From Sphingomonas sp. Y38-1Y (GTDB lineage: Bacteria; Pseudomonadota; Alphaproteobacteria; Sphingomonadales; Sphingomonadaceae): 64,000 nt of DNA. The notes below the pieces were generated by a model. That model worked only from the letters and a program-made list of their open reading frames with translations, was not told the origin of the DNA and made no database searches. The translations under genes and the position numbers were made by a program. This document shows positions 51,549-59,433 of the stretch, piece by piece. The stretch covers positions 3,069,001-3,133,000 of the forward strand of contig NZ_CP135916.1 of the NCBI RefSeq assembly GCF_032391395.1, in the 5' to 3' direction. The stretch's first letter is position 1. Each line of letters begins with the position of its first letter.

Positions 51549-51857
51549 ATGGAAAGCGAATTGACGATGGTGGACCCAATCGGTTCGAAGTTCGGCAACG
51601 TGGCGGCGGCAACGCCGGTCTCGCCGTTGCGCCCGGTACAGCGCGTCGCGAACGCGACGAAGCAGGCGGAGGCGAGCGTCGCCGCCGCCTCGCTGGTGAC
51701 GGCGCGCGACCTGGCGGCCAAGCCGCCGGTGGACGCGGACCGCGTCGCCCGGATCAAGAAGGCGGTCGAGGACGGCAGCTTCCCGATCGTGCCCACGACC
51801 ATCGCCGACCGCCTGCTCGCCTTCAAGCTCAACTGGAAACCCGATGAACCGGCGTGA
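51549..51857 (+). CDS. flgM: Anti-sigma-28 factor FlgM
   Basis: The 102-residue protein is small and disordered in its first half and ends VDADRVARIKKAVEDGSFPIVPTTIADRLLAFKLNWKP, the conserved sigma-28-binding helices of FlgM. It holds FliA inactive until exported through the completed hook-basal body. The ATG at 51549 or one at 51567 could be used. It overlaps flgN by 14 bp. Confidence 0.93.
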   Translation: MESELTMVDPIGSKFGNVAAATPVSPLRPVQRVANATKQAEASVAAASLVTARDLAAKPPVDADRVARIKKAVEDGSFPIVPTTIADRLLAFKLNWKPDEPA

Positions 51858-52149
51858 CGCCCTGATCCAGGTCATCGACTGTCTTCATGCCGAGATCGCG
51901 GCACTGAAGACCAACGACGCGCGCGCGCTGGAGCGGGCGACCGCGGCCAAGCTCGGCCATATCGACACCGTCGCCGCGTGCGAGCACGAGCCGATGACCG
52001 ACGAGGTTCGCGCGCTGGCGCAGGAAGCGCAGCGGCTGAACGAGACCGCGCGCATCTACGTCAACCTGATGGCGGCAAATGTCCGCCGCCGGCTGCAATC
52101 GCTTGCCGGCCAGACCGTCGCGCCATACGCGGTGGGGGCGTACGCGTAA
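51844..52149 (+). CDS. flgN: FlgN-family flagellar export chaperone
   Basis: The 101-residue all-helical protein (ALIQVIDCLHAEIAALKTNDARALERATAAKLGHID ... ALAQEAQRLNETARIYVNLMAANVRRRLQSL) fits FlgN, which escorts FlgK and FlgL to the export gate. Position directly after and overlapping flgM is the usual flgMN arrangement. A type C repeat follows the stop. Confidence 0.85.
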   Translation: MNRRDALIQVIDCLHAEIAALKTNDARALERATAAKLGHIDTVAACEHEPMTDEVRALAQEAQRLNETARIYVNLMAANVRRRLQSLAGQTVAPYAVGAYA

Positions 52150-52155
52150 TTGGTT

Positions 52156-52262
52156 AGATTGCCGTTCGTGCTGAGTAGGGACTGAGCGAAGGCGAAGGCC
52201 CGTATCGAAGCAGCCCTTCGATACGCTGTTTCGACAAGCTCAACAGCTACTCAGGGCAAACG
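52156..52262. repeat. Palindromic repeat, type C long subtype
   Basis: Arms CGTTCGTGCTGAGTAGGGAC ... CGTATCGAAG and CTTCGATACG ... AACAGCTACTCAGGGCAAAC are inverted. It is the same subtype as 19664-19790. It ends 10 bp before the sigma-54 promoter at 52273. Confidence 0.82.
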
Positions 52263-52272
52263 GTTTCGGTTC

Positions 52273-52288
52273 TGGCACGCCCTTTGCT
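52273..52288 (+). promoter_or_regulatory. Sigma-54 promoter of the transglycosylase-flhA-fliA operon
   Basis: TGGCACG-CCCT-TTGCT matches the -24/-12 consensus exactly. The predicted +1 near 52299 leaves a leader of about 22 bases with GGGGG as ribosome site for the gene at 52321. Confidence 0.92.
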
Positions 52289-52320
52289 GATGCTCCCGCA
52301 CACACGGGGGCAATACCGCA

Positions 52321-53214
52321 ATGAACATGCGTGCCGCAGCGGCGGCGGACATTCCGATGACGTCCAGCCCGCATTCGGCGATCGCCGAGGCGAGCCGGCG
52401 CACGGGCATCGACTTCTCCTACCTGCTCGGTCAGGCACAGATCGAAAGCGGCATGCGCGCCGGCGCCCGCGCGCGCACCTCCTCGGCGACCGGCCTCTAC
52501 CAGTTCATCGAACAGAGCTGGCTGGGCGTGATGAAGGAGCATGGCGCCGAGCACGGCATGGGCTGGGCCGCCGACCGGATCCAGCGCGGGTCGAACGGCC
52601 GCTATTACGTCGCCGACGCCGGCACCCGCCAGACGATCCTGGGCCTCCGGAGCGATCCCCGCGCCGCATCGCTGATGGCCGCCGAGCACGCCGCCGACAA
52701 CAAGGCGGAGCTCGAGAACCAGCTCGGCCGCGAAGCGACGGGCACTGACCTCTATATGGCGCATTTCCTGGGCATCGGCGGCGCCAAGAAGTTCCTCGGC
52801 GCGATGCAGGCCGCGCCCGACCGCACCGCCGCGTCGATGTTCCCCGCCGCCGCGCGCGCCAACCGCACGATCTTCTATGCCGAGGGCGGCCGCCCCCGTT
52901 CGCTCGGCGAGATCTACGACCGCTTCGCCGGCAAGCTTGACCGCGGCGCCGAAATGGCATCGCGCGCGCTGCCGGACGGCATGCAGCTGGCGCAGGCCGA
53001 CACCAGCCCGCGCATTCCCGGCCTCGACGTCATCCTCGGCAACGAGGCGGAGGGCGGCGACGACACCTGGCTCGAGACGACACTCGCCAACCTCAACGTC
53101 GTGCGCGGCCGGTCGCCCGCGGGTGAGCGCACCGCGTCCGCGGCCAGCGCCTATCGCCCGACGCCCGAAACCGCGCGTCTCGCCTATCTCATGCTCGCAC
53201 GGCTGGGGGCCTGA
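52321..53214 (+). CDS. Flagellum-associated lytic transglycosylase
   Basis: The 297-residue protein has an SLT-like domain: SAIAEASRRTGIDFSYLLGQAQIESGMRAGARARTSSATGLYQFIEQSWL, with the catalytic Glu in QIESG and the A-TGLYQF motif. No classical Sec signal is visible, as for FlgJ-type enzymes secreted through the flagellar apparatus or with partners. It is coupled to flhA (TGATG) and sigma-54 driven, so it most likely opens peptidoglycan for the rod, complementing the muramidase-less FlgJ. Confidence 0.85.
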   Translation: MNMRAAAAADIPMTSSPHSAIAEASRRTGIDFSYLLGQAQIESGMRAGARARTSSATGLYQFIEQSWLGVMKEHGAEHGMGWAADRIQRGSNGRYYVADAGTRQTILGLRSDPRAASLMAAEHAADNKAELENQLGREATGTDLYMAHFLGIGGAKKFLGAMQAAPDRTAASMFPAAARANRTIFYAEGGRPRSLGEIYDRFAGKLDRGAEMASRALPDGMQLAQADTSPRIPGLDVILGNEAEGGDDTWLETTLANLNVVRGRSPAGERTASAASAYRPTPETARLAYLMLARLGA

Positions 53215-55292
53215 TGTTCGCTTCCTTCGCAAAGGGCGGCGTTGCCGGCGCCACGCGGTCGATGGCGCTGCCGGGCGCGATCCTGCTGCTCGTCGTGCTG
53301 ATGGTCGTGCCGATCCCGGCGGCGCTGCTCGACGTGTTCTTCATTGCCAACATCATGCTCAGCCTGGCCGTGCTGATGGTGGCCCTGAACGCGCAGAAGC
53401 CGCTCGACTTCTCGTCCTTCCCTACCGTCCTCCTCTTCGTCACCCTTTTCCGCCTCGGCCTCAACGTCGCCTCGACGCGCGTCGTGCTCGTCCACGGGCA
53501 TGAGGGCGAGGCGGCGGCGGGCCATGTGATCGAGGCGTTCGGGACGTTCCTGATCGGCGGCGACTATGTCGTCGGCATCCTCGTCTTCGCGATCCTGATG
53601 ATCATCAACATGATCGTCGTGACCAAGGGTGCGGGCCGCGTGTCCGAAGTGTCGGCGCGCTTCACGCTCGACGCGCTCCCCGGCAAGCAGATGGCGATCG
53701 ACGCCGACCTCAACGCCGGGCTCATCACCCCCGACGAAGCGCGGGCACGCCGCGTTGAGGTGTCGACCGAGGCCGATTTCTACGGCTCGATGGACGGTTC
53801 GTCCAAGTTCGTGAAGGGCGATGCCGTCGCCGGCCTGCTGATCCTGGCGATCAACATCGTCGGCGGGCTGATCCTGGGCGTCGTCAGCCACAAGCTGTCG
53901 GTGTCCGAAGCCGCCTCGCACTATATCCTGCTGGCGATCGGCGACGCGCTCGTCGCGCAGATCCCGGCGCTGATGCTCTCGATCGCCGCCGCCGCGATCG
54001 TCACCCGCGTCACCTCCAGCCACGACCTGTCGGGCCAGATCGGCAGCCAGTTCGCCTCGCACCGTACCTGGACGCCGGTGGCGGCGATCCTGGGCCTGCT
54101 CGGTCTGCTGCCCGGCATGCCCGCGCTCGTCATCCTGCCGGCCGCGGCGGCCGCCGGATACGGTGCGTGGCGCCTCAAGAAGATCGCCGACCGCCCGCCC
54201 CCGCCCGAGGCGCCCGCCCCTGCGCCCGACCTGTCGCGGATCGGCTGGGACGAGGTGGTCGACGGCATGCAGGTCACGCTCGACATCGGTTACGGCCTCG
54301 TGCCGCTCGTCGACGAGCGCAAGGGCTCGCCGCTGATGAGCCGGATCACCGGCGTGCGCCGCCAGCTGTCCAAGGAACTCGGCTTCGTCGTGCCGCAGGT
54401 GCGGGTGCGCGACGACATCAACCTGGCCCCCTTCACCTATCGCATCGTCGTCGGCGGCGTCGTCGTCGGCGAGGATCAGGTGAGCCCCGACGAGATGCTG
54501 GCGCTCAACACCGGCACCGGTGTCGGCCAACTGCATGGCAAGGCGGCGAAGGACCCGACCTTCGGCCTCGACGCCACCTGGATTGCCGCGGGCGATGCGG
54601 ATGCGGCAACGGGCATGGGCTATCTGGTCGTTGATCCCGGCACCGTGATCGCCACGCACCTCAACCACCAGTTGATCCAGCATGCCGCCGACCTGCTCGG
54701 CCCGGACGAGGTCCAGTCGCTGCTCGACGGCCTGAAGGAGCGCGCCGGCGCGCTGGTCGCCGCGCTCTGCCCCGCGCCGCTGCCGCTCACGACGCTGACG
54801 CAGGTGCTGCGCGGGCTGCTGGCCGAGAACATCCCGCTCAAGGAGTTCCGCCGCATCGCCGCCGCGATCGCCGTCGCATCGCAGCGCACGCTCGACGCCG
54901 ACGAATTGATCGAGGCGATCCGGCCCGAGCTCGGCGCGCTGATCGTCCAGAAACTGTGCGGCGTGCGCGAACCGCTTCGCGTCATGACGCTGGAGGGCCA
55001 GCTCGAAGCGCTTCTGGGTCAGGCGATGCGCGCCGACGTCCATCGCCGCCACACGATCGAGCCCGATCTCGGCCGCCGCATCGTCGACGCGCTCCAGCAC
55101 GCCGCCCAACCGCTGATGGCCGAGGCCAAGCCCTTCGCCCTCGTCGTCCAGCCCTCGATCCGCGTCGCGATCCGCAAGCTCGTCCGGTCCTGCCTGCCCG
55201 ACACCCCGGTGATGAGCTTCTTCGAAGTGCCCGAGGACAAGGCGGTCGAGGTCGTCGCCGTGATCGGCGCGCCGGGGGCGCTGCCGGCATGA
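53214..55292 (+). CDS. flhA: Flagellar export gate protein FlhA
   Basis: The 692-residue protein has eight hydrophobic helices in its first 310 residues (AILLLVVLMVVPIPAALLDVFFIANIMLSLAVLM and onward), the conserved FHIPEP loop region (TRFTLDALPGKQMAIDADLNAGLI equivalent: ARFTLDALPGKQMAID) and a large C-terminal cytoplasmic domain that docks chaperone-cargo complexes. It is the main component of the flagellar type III export gate. It is flanked by the transglycosylase and fliA genes with overlaps on both sides. Confidence 0.98.
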   Translation: MFASFAKGGVAGATRSMALPGAILLLVVLMVVPIPAALLDVFFIANIMLSLAVLMVALNAQKPLDFSSFPTVLLFVTLFRLGLNVASTRVVLVHGHEGEAAAGHVIEAFGTFLIGGDYVVGILVFAILMIINMIVVTKGAGRVSEVSARFTLDALPGKQMAIDADLNAGLITPDEARARRVEVSTEADFYGSMDGSSKFVKGDAVAGLLILAINIVGGLILGVVSHKLSVSEAASHYILLAIGDALVAQIPALMLSIAAAAIVTRVTSSHDLSGQIGSQFASHRTWTPVAAILGLLGLLPGMPALVILPAAAAAGYGAWRLKKIADRPPPPEAPAPAPDLSRIGWDEVVDGMQVTLDIGYGLVPLVDERKGSPLMSRITGVRRQLSKELGFVVPQVRVRDDINLAPFTYRIVVGGVVVGEDQVSPDEMLALNTGTGVGQLHGKAAKDPTFGLDATWIAAGDADAATGMGYLVVDPGTVIATHLNHQLIQHAADLLGPDEVQSLLDGLKERAGALVAALCPAPLPLTTLTQVLRGLLAENIPLKEFRRIAAAIAVASQRTLDADELIEAIRPELGALIVQKLCGVREPLRVMTLEGQLEALLGQAMRADVHRRHTIEPDLGRRIVDALQHAAQPLMAEAKPFALVVQPSIRVAIRKLVRSCLPDTPVMSFFEVPEDKAVEVVAVIGAPGALPA

Positions 55293-56017
55293 ACGACATG
55301 ACGCCCTTCACCTATGCCCGCACGACCCCGCCCGCGGTGCGCGACGTCGAGGCCCAGGTCCGCGCCGAACTGCCGATGGTCCGCCGCGTCGCCTGGCACG
55401 TCCATGGCAGCATGAGCAGCATCGTCGAGGTCGAGGACCTCGTCCAGATCGGCATGATCGCCCTGGTCGAGGCGGCACGCAGCTTCGAGGATCGCGGCGA
55501 GACGAGCTTCCGCAACTTCGCGATGACGCGCGTGCGCGGCGCGATGATCGACGAGCTCCGGCGCCAGGCGACGCTGACCCGCGGCGCGATGAAGCGGCGG
55601 CGGCGCTATCAGGACACGCTCGCCGCACTGACCCACGCGCTGGGCCGCGCGCCGCGTGAGGAAGAGGTCGCCGAGCGGCTGGGCGTGACGATCGAGAAAC
55701 TGCGCCTCGATTACGCGACGGCAGAGGCGGTGCGGTTCGATTCGATCGACGAGGTCTATTCGGACGAGCTGTCCTGGTTCGCCGACGACGAGGCCGATGC
55801 GTTCACCGCACTCGCCGAGATGGGCACCCGCGACGCGCTCGCCCGCGCCATCGCCGACCTGCCCGAGCGCGAGGCGCTGGTGATCCAGCTCTATTATGTC
55901 GAGGAACTGAACCTCGAGGAGATCGGCCAGGTGGTCGGCGTCGGTGCCGCACGCATCTGCCAGATCAAGGCAAGCGCGCATGCACGGCTGAAGAAGGCGC
56001 TCAAGGGCCGCGTCTGA
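55289..56017 (+). CDS. fliA: RNA polymerase sigma-28 factor FliA
   Basis: The 242-residue protein has sigma-70 region 2 (SSIVEVEDLVQIGMIALVEAARSFEDRGETSFRNFAMTRVRGAMIDELRR), region 3 (REEEVAERLGVTIEKLRLDY) and region 4 helix-turn-helix (LNLEEIGQVVGVGAARICQIKASAHARLKKAL). FliA transcribes late flagellar genes and is held by FlgM. The ATG overlaps the flhA stop (ATGA). No flhF or flhG lies between flhA and fliA. Confidence 0.96.
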   Translation: MNDMTPFTYARTTPPAVRDVEAQVRAELPMVRRVAWHVHGSMSSIVEVEDLVQIGMIALVEAARSFEDRGETSFRNFAMTRVRGAMIDELRRQATLTRGAMKRRRRYQDTLAALTHALGRAPREEEVAERLGVTIEKLRLDYATAEAVRFDSIDEVYSDELSWFADDEADAFTALAEMGTRDALARAIADLPEREALVIQLYYVEELNLEEIGQVVGVGAARICQIKASAHARLKKALKGRV

Positions 56018-56083
56018 AATCCACGTCTCGCCAGTGACATAGGCGGGCTCTAGGCTCTCACCCGAACTGAGTCGGGAGGGTGC

Positions 56084-57208
56084 GTGTCCAATCCTGCGAT
56101 CTTCGTCGTCGTCGTCGCCGCGTTCGTCCCGCAGGCCGTCGCCCCGCTCGTATCCCCGATGTTCGATGACAATCGTCAGCCGGCACTCGCGCCAGTGCAG
56201 CTGACCCGCTGGCTACCCGGCCCTGTTCGCTGCGCCGGGCAGGAAGTGACAGGGACGCCGATCCGGCGCCCGAACAATCTCTTATTCTATCCACGCGCGT
56301 TGGTTCGGCCCGATACGGTGACGCTTCGGTTTGTCATATCATCGGATGGGCGACCGCTTTCGATTGATCGTGAAGGCGCGGGCGTCCCGGCGATTGCGGA
56401 CGATGCCGCTGCCGCCCTAGCTGCCAGCCGCTTCGCCCCGCGCGAACGTCGCGATTGCACCGTGACCTACTCGCCGCAGCAGAGTCCGCTCGATGAGGCG
56501 CCGGTCGAGGATCTCGTCTCCTACACCATCTCGCCGCGAACCGGCCGCCTGCCCCAGGCCGGCTGGAACCGGCTAAGACCCGAGGGGAATTGCGCCGACC
56601 GCCCCCGTCCCGCCGCGCTGACCCGCGTGATGCCCGACTTCCCTAAGGTGGCGGCGACGCCGGGCGTTCAGGACTGGTCGCTCGTCGCCTATGACACCGA
56701 TCGATCGGGCAAGCCGATCAACGTCCGCTCGTCGATGGGCACCGGCAACCGGGCGCTCGACGCCGCCGCGATCAAGGCGATGCGCGCGTCGCGCTTCTCG
56801 GGCGGCGCGCGGACGGGGTGCGTCTATCCCTATTGGCGCAGCGCCGGCACGCTCGCCGCGCCGCCGATGCGCGAGGCGATCGCCGATTCCCCGCCGAGCT
56901 GCCCGGATGGCCGCGACTGGACGCAGCCGCCGACGCTCCGCTTCCCCGAACCCTATCGCCGGCGCCGGATCGAGGGCTGGGCGATCGTCCGCTACGACGT
57001 CGCGCCCTGGGGCCAGATCGGCAATGCCTCGGTCATCGAAGCACAACCCACCGCCGACTTCGGTCGCCAGGCGACACAGATCCTAAGCCAGGCGCGCCTC
57101 GCGCCGTCGGCGCAGGGCCGCACGGGGTGTGTCGACCGCGTCAAGTTCGTGATGGCGCCGACAGACGCGCCGCCGGCCGATGCGGACGATGCGGCGCGGT
57201 TCTACTGA
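56084..57208 (+). CDS. Periplasmic protein with three tandem TonB_C-like modules
   Basis: The 374-residue reading starts at GTG 56084, four bases after GGGAGG. A signal-like N-terminus (MSNPAIFVVVVAAFVPQAVA) is followed by three copies of a TonB C-terminal-like unit (about 75-130, 180-240 and 285-345): VTLRFVISSDGRPLSI, WSLVAYDTDRSGKPINV and WAIVRYDVAPWGQIGNA. Each closes with a segment ending in a single Cys (RRDCTV, RTGCVY, RTGCVD), and a matching Cys lies before each module. No membrane anchor or Pro-rich linker is present. Function unknown. Confidence 0.72.
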   Translation: MSNPAIFVVVVAAFVPQAVAPLVSPMFDDNRQPALAPVQLTRWLPGPVRCAGQEVTGTPIRRPNNLLFYPRALVRPDTVTLRFVISSDGRPLSIDREGAGVPAIADDAAAALAASRFAPRERRDCTVTYSPQQSPLDEAPVEDLVSYTISPRTGRLPQAGWNRLRPEGNCADRPRPAALTRVMPDFPKVAATPGVQDWSLVAYDTDRSGKPINVRSSMGTGNRALDAAAIKAMRASRFSGGARTGCVYPYWRSAGTLAAPPMREAIADSPPSCPDGRDWTQPPTLRFPEPYRRRRIEGWAIVRYDVAPWGQIGNASVIEAQPTADFGRQATQILSQARLAPSAQGRTGCVDRVKFVMAPTDAPPADADDAARFY

Positions 57209-57331
57209 CACGATTGTCCCTGCCCTTGAGGCAAAAGCCGCGCCGGTACCGACCTCGAATCGCGATGACAGCCGGCGCGCATTTTTGTAGGAGTAAAGAA
57301 CAACAATCGAAATCGATGACGGGAGAGCATG

Positions 57332-58264
57332 ATGAAGGGGTTCGGAAACAGGCTGCGGCTGGTCGCGGCGGGGCTGATGCTGGCGGCGGGGACGCCCGCG
57401 CTCGCACAGAACGACAAGATGACGCCGATCGCCATCCCGGCGCAGCCGACCGCGATCACGCTCGACACCGGCGAGCTGCCGGGCGCGACCGCCAAGGAAT
57501 CGTGGCACAGCCAATATGGGAGCGTGTTCGCGCGCAACGTCACCGTCGCGACGCTCACCCCCTTTCTGCCCGACCCGGCCAAGGCGACCGGCGCCGCGGT
57601 GGTCGTGACCCCCGGCGGCGGCTTTCGCACATTGTCGATGGAGAATGAGGGCTGGGACGTCGCCAAGGCGCTGGCCGCGCAGGGCGTCGCGGCGTTCGTG
57701 CTCAAATACCGCCTGAACCAGACGCCCGCCGACATGGCCGGGTTCGAGCGGTCGATGACGCAGATGTTCTCGGCCGCCGCGCGTCCCGCCAGCCGCCCCA
57801 GCCCGGAGGCGGCGATGGCGAACCTCGCGCCCCAGATCGCCGACGCCCGCGCCGCCTTCGCCCTCATCCGCCGCCGCGCGGGCGAGTGGAAGATCGATCC
57901 CGACCGGATCGGCATGGTCGGCTTTTCCGCAGGCGCGATGCTGACGATGGCGACGGCGCTGCGCGGGCAGGATGCCAAGCCCGCCTTCCTCGGCAACATC
58001 TATGGCCCGCTCGGCGCGATGCCGGCACCCGCCGATGCGCCGCCGATGTTCGTCGCGCTCGCCGCCGACGATCCACTGTTCGGCGAGCCGCAATATGGCC
58101 TGATCGACGCCTGGCGGACTGCCAAGCGCCCGGTGGAATTCCACCTCTACGAAAAGGGCGGCCACGGCTTCGGCATGTACCAGAAGGCGACGACCAGCAC
58201 CGGCTGGTTCGACGCGTTCAGCAAATGGCTGGGCATGCACGGGTTCCTGGCACCCAAGCGTTGA
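57332..58264 (+). CDS. Secreted alpha/beta-hydrolase (acetyl-xylan-esterase/lipase-like)
   Basis: The 310-residue protein has a signal peptide ending ALAQ. ATG 57332 is chosen (GGGAGAG four bases before); an ATG one codon earlier is too close to it. It has VVVTPGGGFRTLSMENEGWDVAKALAAQGVAAFVLKYRL (oxyanion HGGG-like PGGGF), the elbow GFSAGAM, ADDPLFG (catalytic Asp region) and KGGHGFG (catalytic His). This is the BD-FAE/esterase type often found in plant-polysaccharide loci of Sphingomonadales. Next to LacI, GH43, MFS and TonB genes it probably removes acetyl or other acyl groups from xylan pieces. Confidence 0.85.
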   Translation: MKGFGNRLRLVAAGLMLAAGTPALAQNDKMTPIAIPAQPTAITLDTGELPGATAKESWHSQYGSVFARNVTVATLTPFLPDPAKATGAAVVVTPGGGFRTLSMENEGWDVAKALAAQGVAAFVLKYRLNQTPADMAGFERSMTQMFSAAARPASRPSPEAAMANLAPQIADARAAFALIRRRAGEWKIDPDRIGMVGFSAGAMLTMATALRGQDAKPAFLGNIYGPLGAMPAPADAPPMFVALAADDPLFGEPQYGLIDAWRTAKRPVEFHLYEKGGHGFGMYQKATTSTGWFDAFSKWLGMHGFLAPKR

Positions 58265-58309
58265 ACATCCGCTTGTCCGGCCGCGCATCTTCGCACTAGA
58301 CGCGCGGCC

Positions 58310-59326
58310 GTGAAGAACGGAACTCGCGGCGCGCGCGGCGCGACGATCATCGACGTGGCGGCCGAAGCGGGCGTCTCGCCGATGACGGTGTCGCGCGTCA
58401 TCAACGGCAAGAGCGGCGTCGCAGCGGAAACCCGCGCGGCGGTCCAGCGCGCCATCGACGCGCTGGACTATACCCCCAACGTCGCCGCGCGCAGCCTGGT
58501 CACCTCGACCGAGCTGCGCGTCGGCGTGCTCTATTCCAATCCCAGCCGCGCGTTCATGAGCGAGTTCCTGACCGGCGTGTTCGAGGAAGCCTCGACGCGC
58601 GGCGCGCGCATCATCCTGCTGCGCGGCGAAGCGGGACACGCGCCGCCGCTGTCGGCGATCGAGGACCTGGTCGAGACCGGCGTCGCCGGGTTCGTGGTCG
58701 CCCCGCCGCTCGGCGAATCGCTGCCGGTGCTCGGCATCCTGCGCCGCGCGGGCTGTCCGATCGCGGCGGTGGGCGCGCACAGTGTCGCGGGCGCGATGTG
58801 CGTGCGGATCGACGACCGGCTCGCCGCCTACGAGATGACGCGCCACCTGCTCGCACTCGGCCATCGGCGACTGGGCTTCGTGCTCGGCAATCCCGACCAG
58901 GCGGCAAGCGCCGAGCGCATGGCCGGCTTCTACGCCGCGGTTCGCGAGGCGGGCGGCGTCGACGTCCGTGTGGCGCAGGGCGACTTCAGCTATGCCTCCG
59001 GCCTTGCCGCGGGCGAGCATCTGCTGAGCGCCGAGCGGCCGCCGACGGCGATCTTCGCGAGCAACGACGACATGGCCGCGGCAGTCGTGTCAGTCGCGCA
59101 CCGTCGCCATCTGGACGTGCCGGGCGAGCTGTCGGTGGTCGGCTTCGACGATACCACCGCGGCAGTGACGCTATGGCCGCCGCTGACGACGGTCCACCAG
59201 CCCGTCCACCGTCTGGCCGCCGAAGCGATGGCGCTGGTGCTGAGCGACGGCGCCGCGGGCGAAGGCGGCGACCGCATCCTCGAACACGAGATCGTCACGC
59301 GGCAGTCGGCGGCAACGCCGGCCTAG
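58310..59326 (+). CDS. LacI-family transcriptional regulator
   Basis: The 338-residue protein starts at GTG 58310. The N-terminal helix-turn-helix is TIIDVAAEAGVSPMTVSRVINGK, with the hinge helix YTPNVAARSLVT. The periplasmic-binding-protein-like sugar domain follows (VGVLYSNPSRAFMSEFLTGVFE ... AIFASNDDMAAAVV ... VVGFDDTTAA). It should repress the polysaccharide genes until a sugar inducer binds. A well-matching LacI-type operator lies at 62475 between the MFS and TonB receptor genes. Confidence 0.94.
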   Translation: MKNGTRGARGATIIDVAAEAGVSPMTVSRVINGKSGVAAETRAAVQRAIDALDYTPNVAARSLVTSTELRVGVLYSNPSRAFMSEFLTGVFEEASTRGARIILLRGEAGHAPPLSAIEDLVETGVAGFVVAPPLGESLPVLGILRRAGCPIAAVGAHSVAGAMCVRIDDRLAAYEMTRHLLALGHRRLGFVLGNPDQAASAERMAGFYAAVREAGGVDVRVAQGDFSYASGLAAGEHLLSAERPPTAIFASNDDMAAAVVSVAHRRHLDVPGELSVVGFDDTTAAVTLWPPLTTVHQPVHRLAAEAMALVLSDGAAGEGGDRILEHEIVTRQSAATPA

Positions 59327-59348
59327 CCGTGCTCCCGCGACTCTCTTC

Positions 59349-59430
59349 CCGTTCGTCCTGAGCTTGTCGAAGGGCGTGTAACAGGCGCCACGCTTGCGGC
59401 CCGTGCTTCGACAGGCTCAGCACGAACGGA
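59349..59430. repeat. Palindromic intergenic repeat, type C
   Basis: Arms CCGTTCGTCCTGAGCTTGTC and CTTCGACAGGCTCAGCACGA face each other between the convergent LacI-type and GH43 genes. Confidence 0.85.
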
Positions 59431-59433
59431 TCG

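Noticed and set aside
53184..55109. A 641-codon minus-strand frame opposite flhA
   Set aside because: Shadow of flhA; composition is dominated by Arg, Asp and His with no family resemblance.
57225..57290. Possible terminator before the hydrolase gene (GCGCCGG ... CCGGCGC followed by TTTTT)
   Set aside because: The loop would be about 30 bases and the stem only about 7 bp, so termination is unconvincing.
57083..59020. A 645-codon minus-strand frame opposite the hydrolase and LacI genes
   Set aside because: Antisense to two well-supported genes and without motifs.
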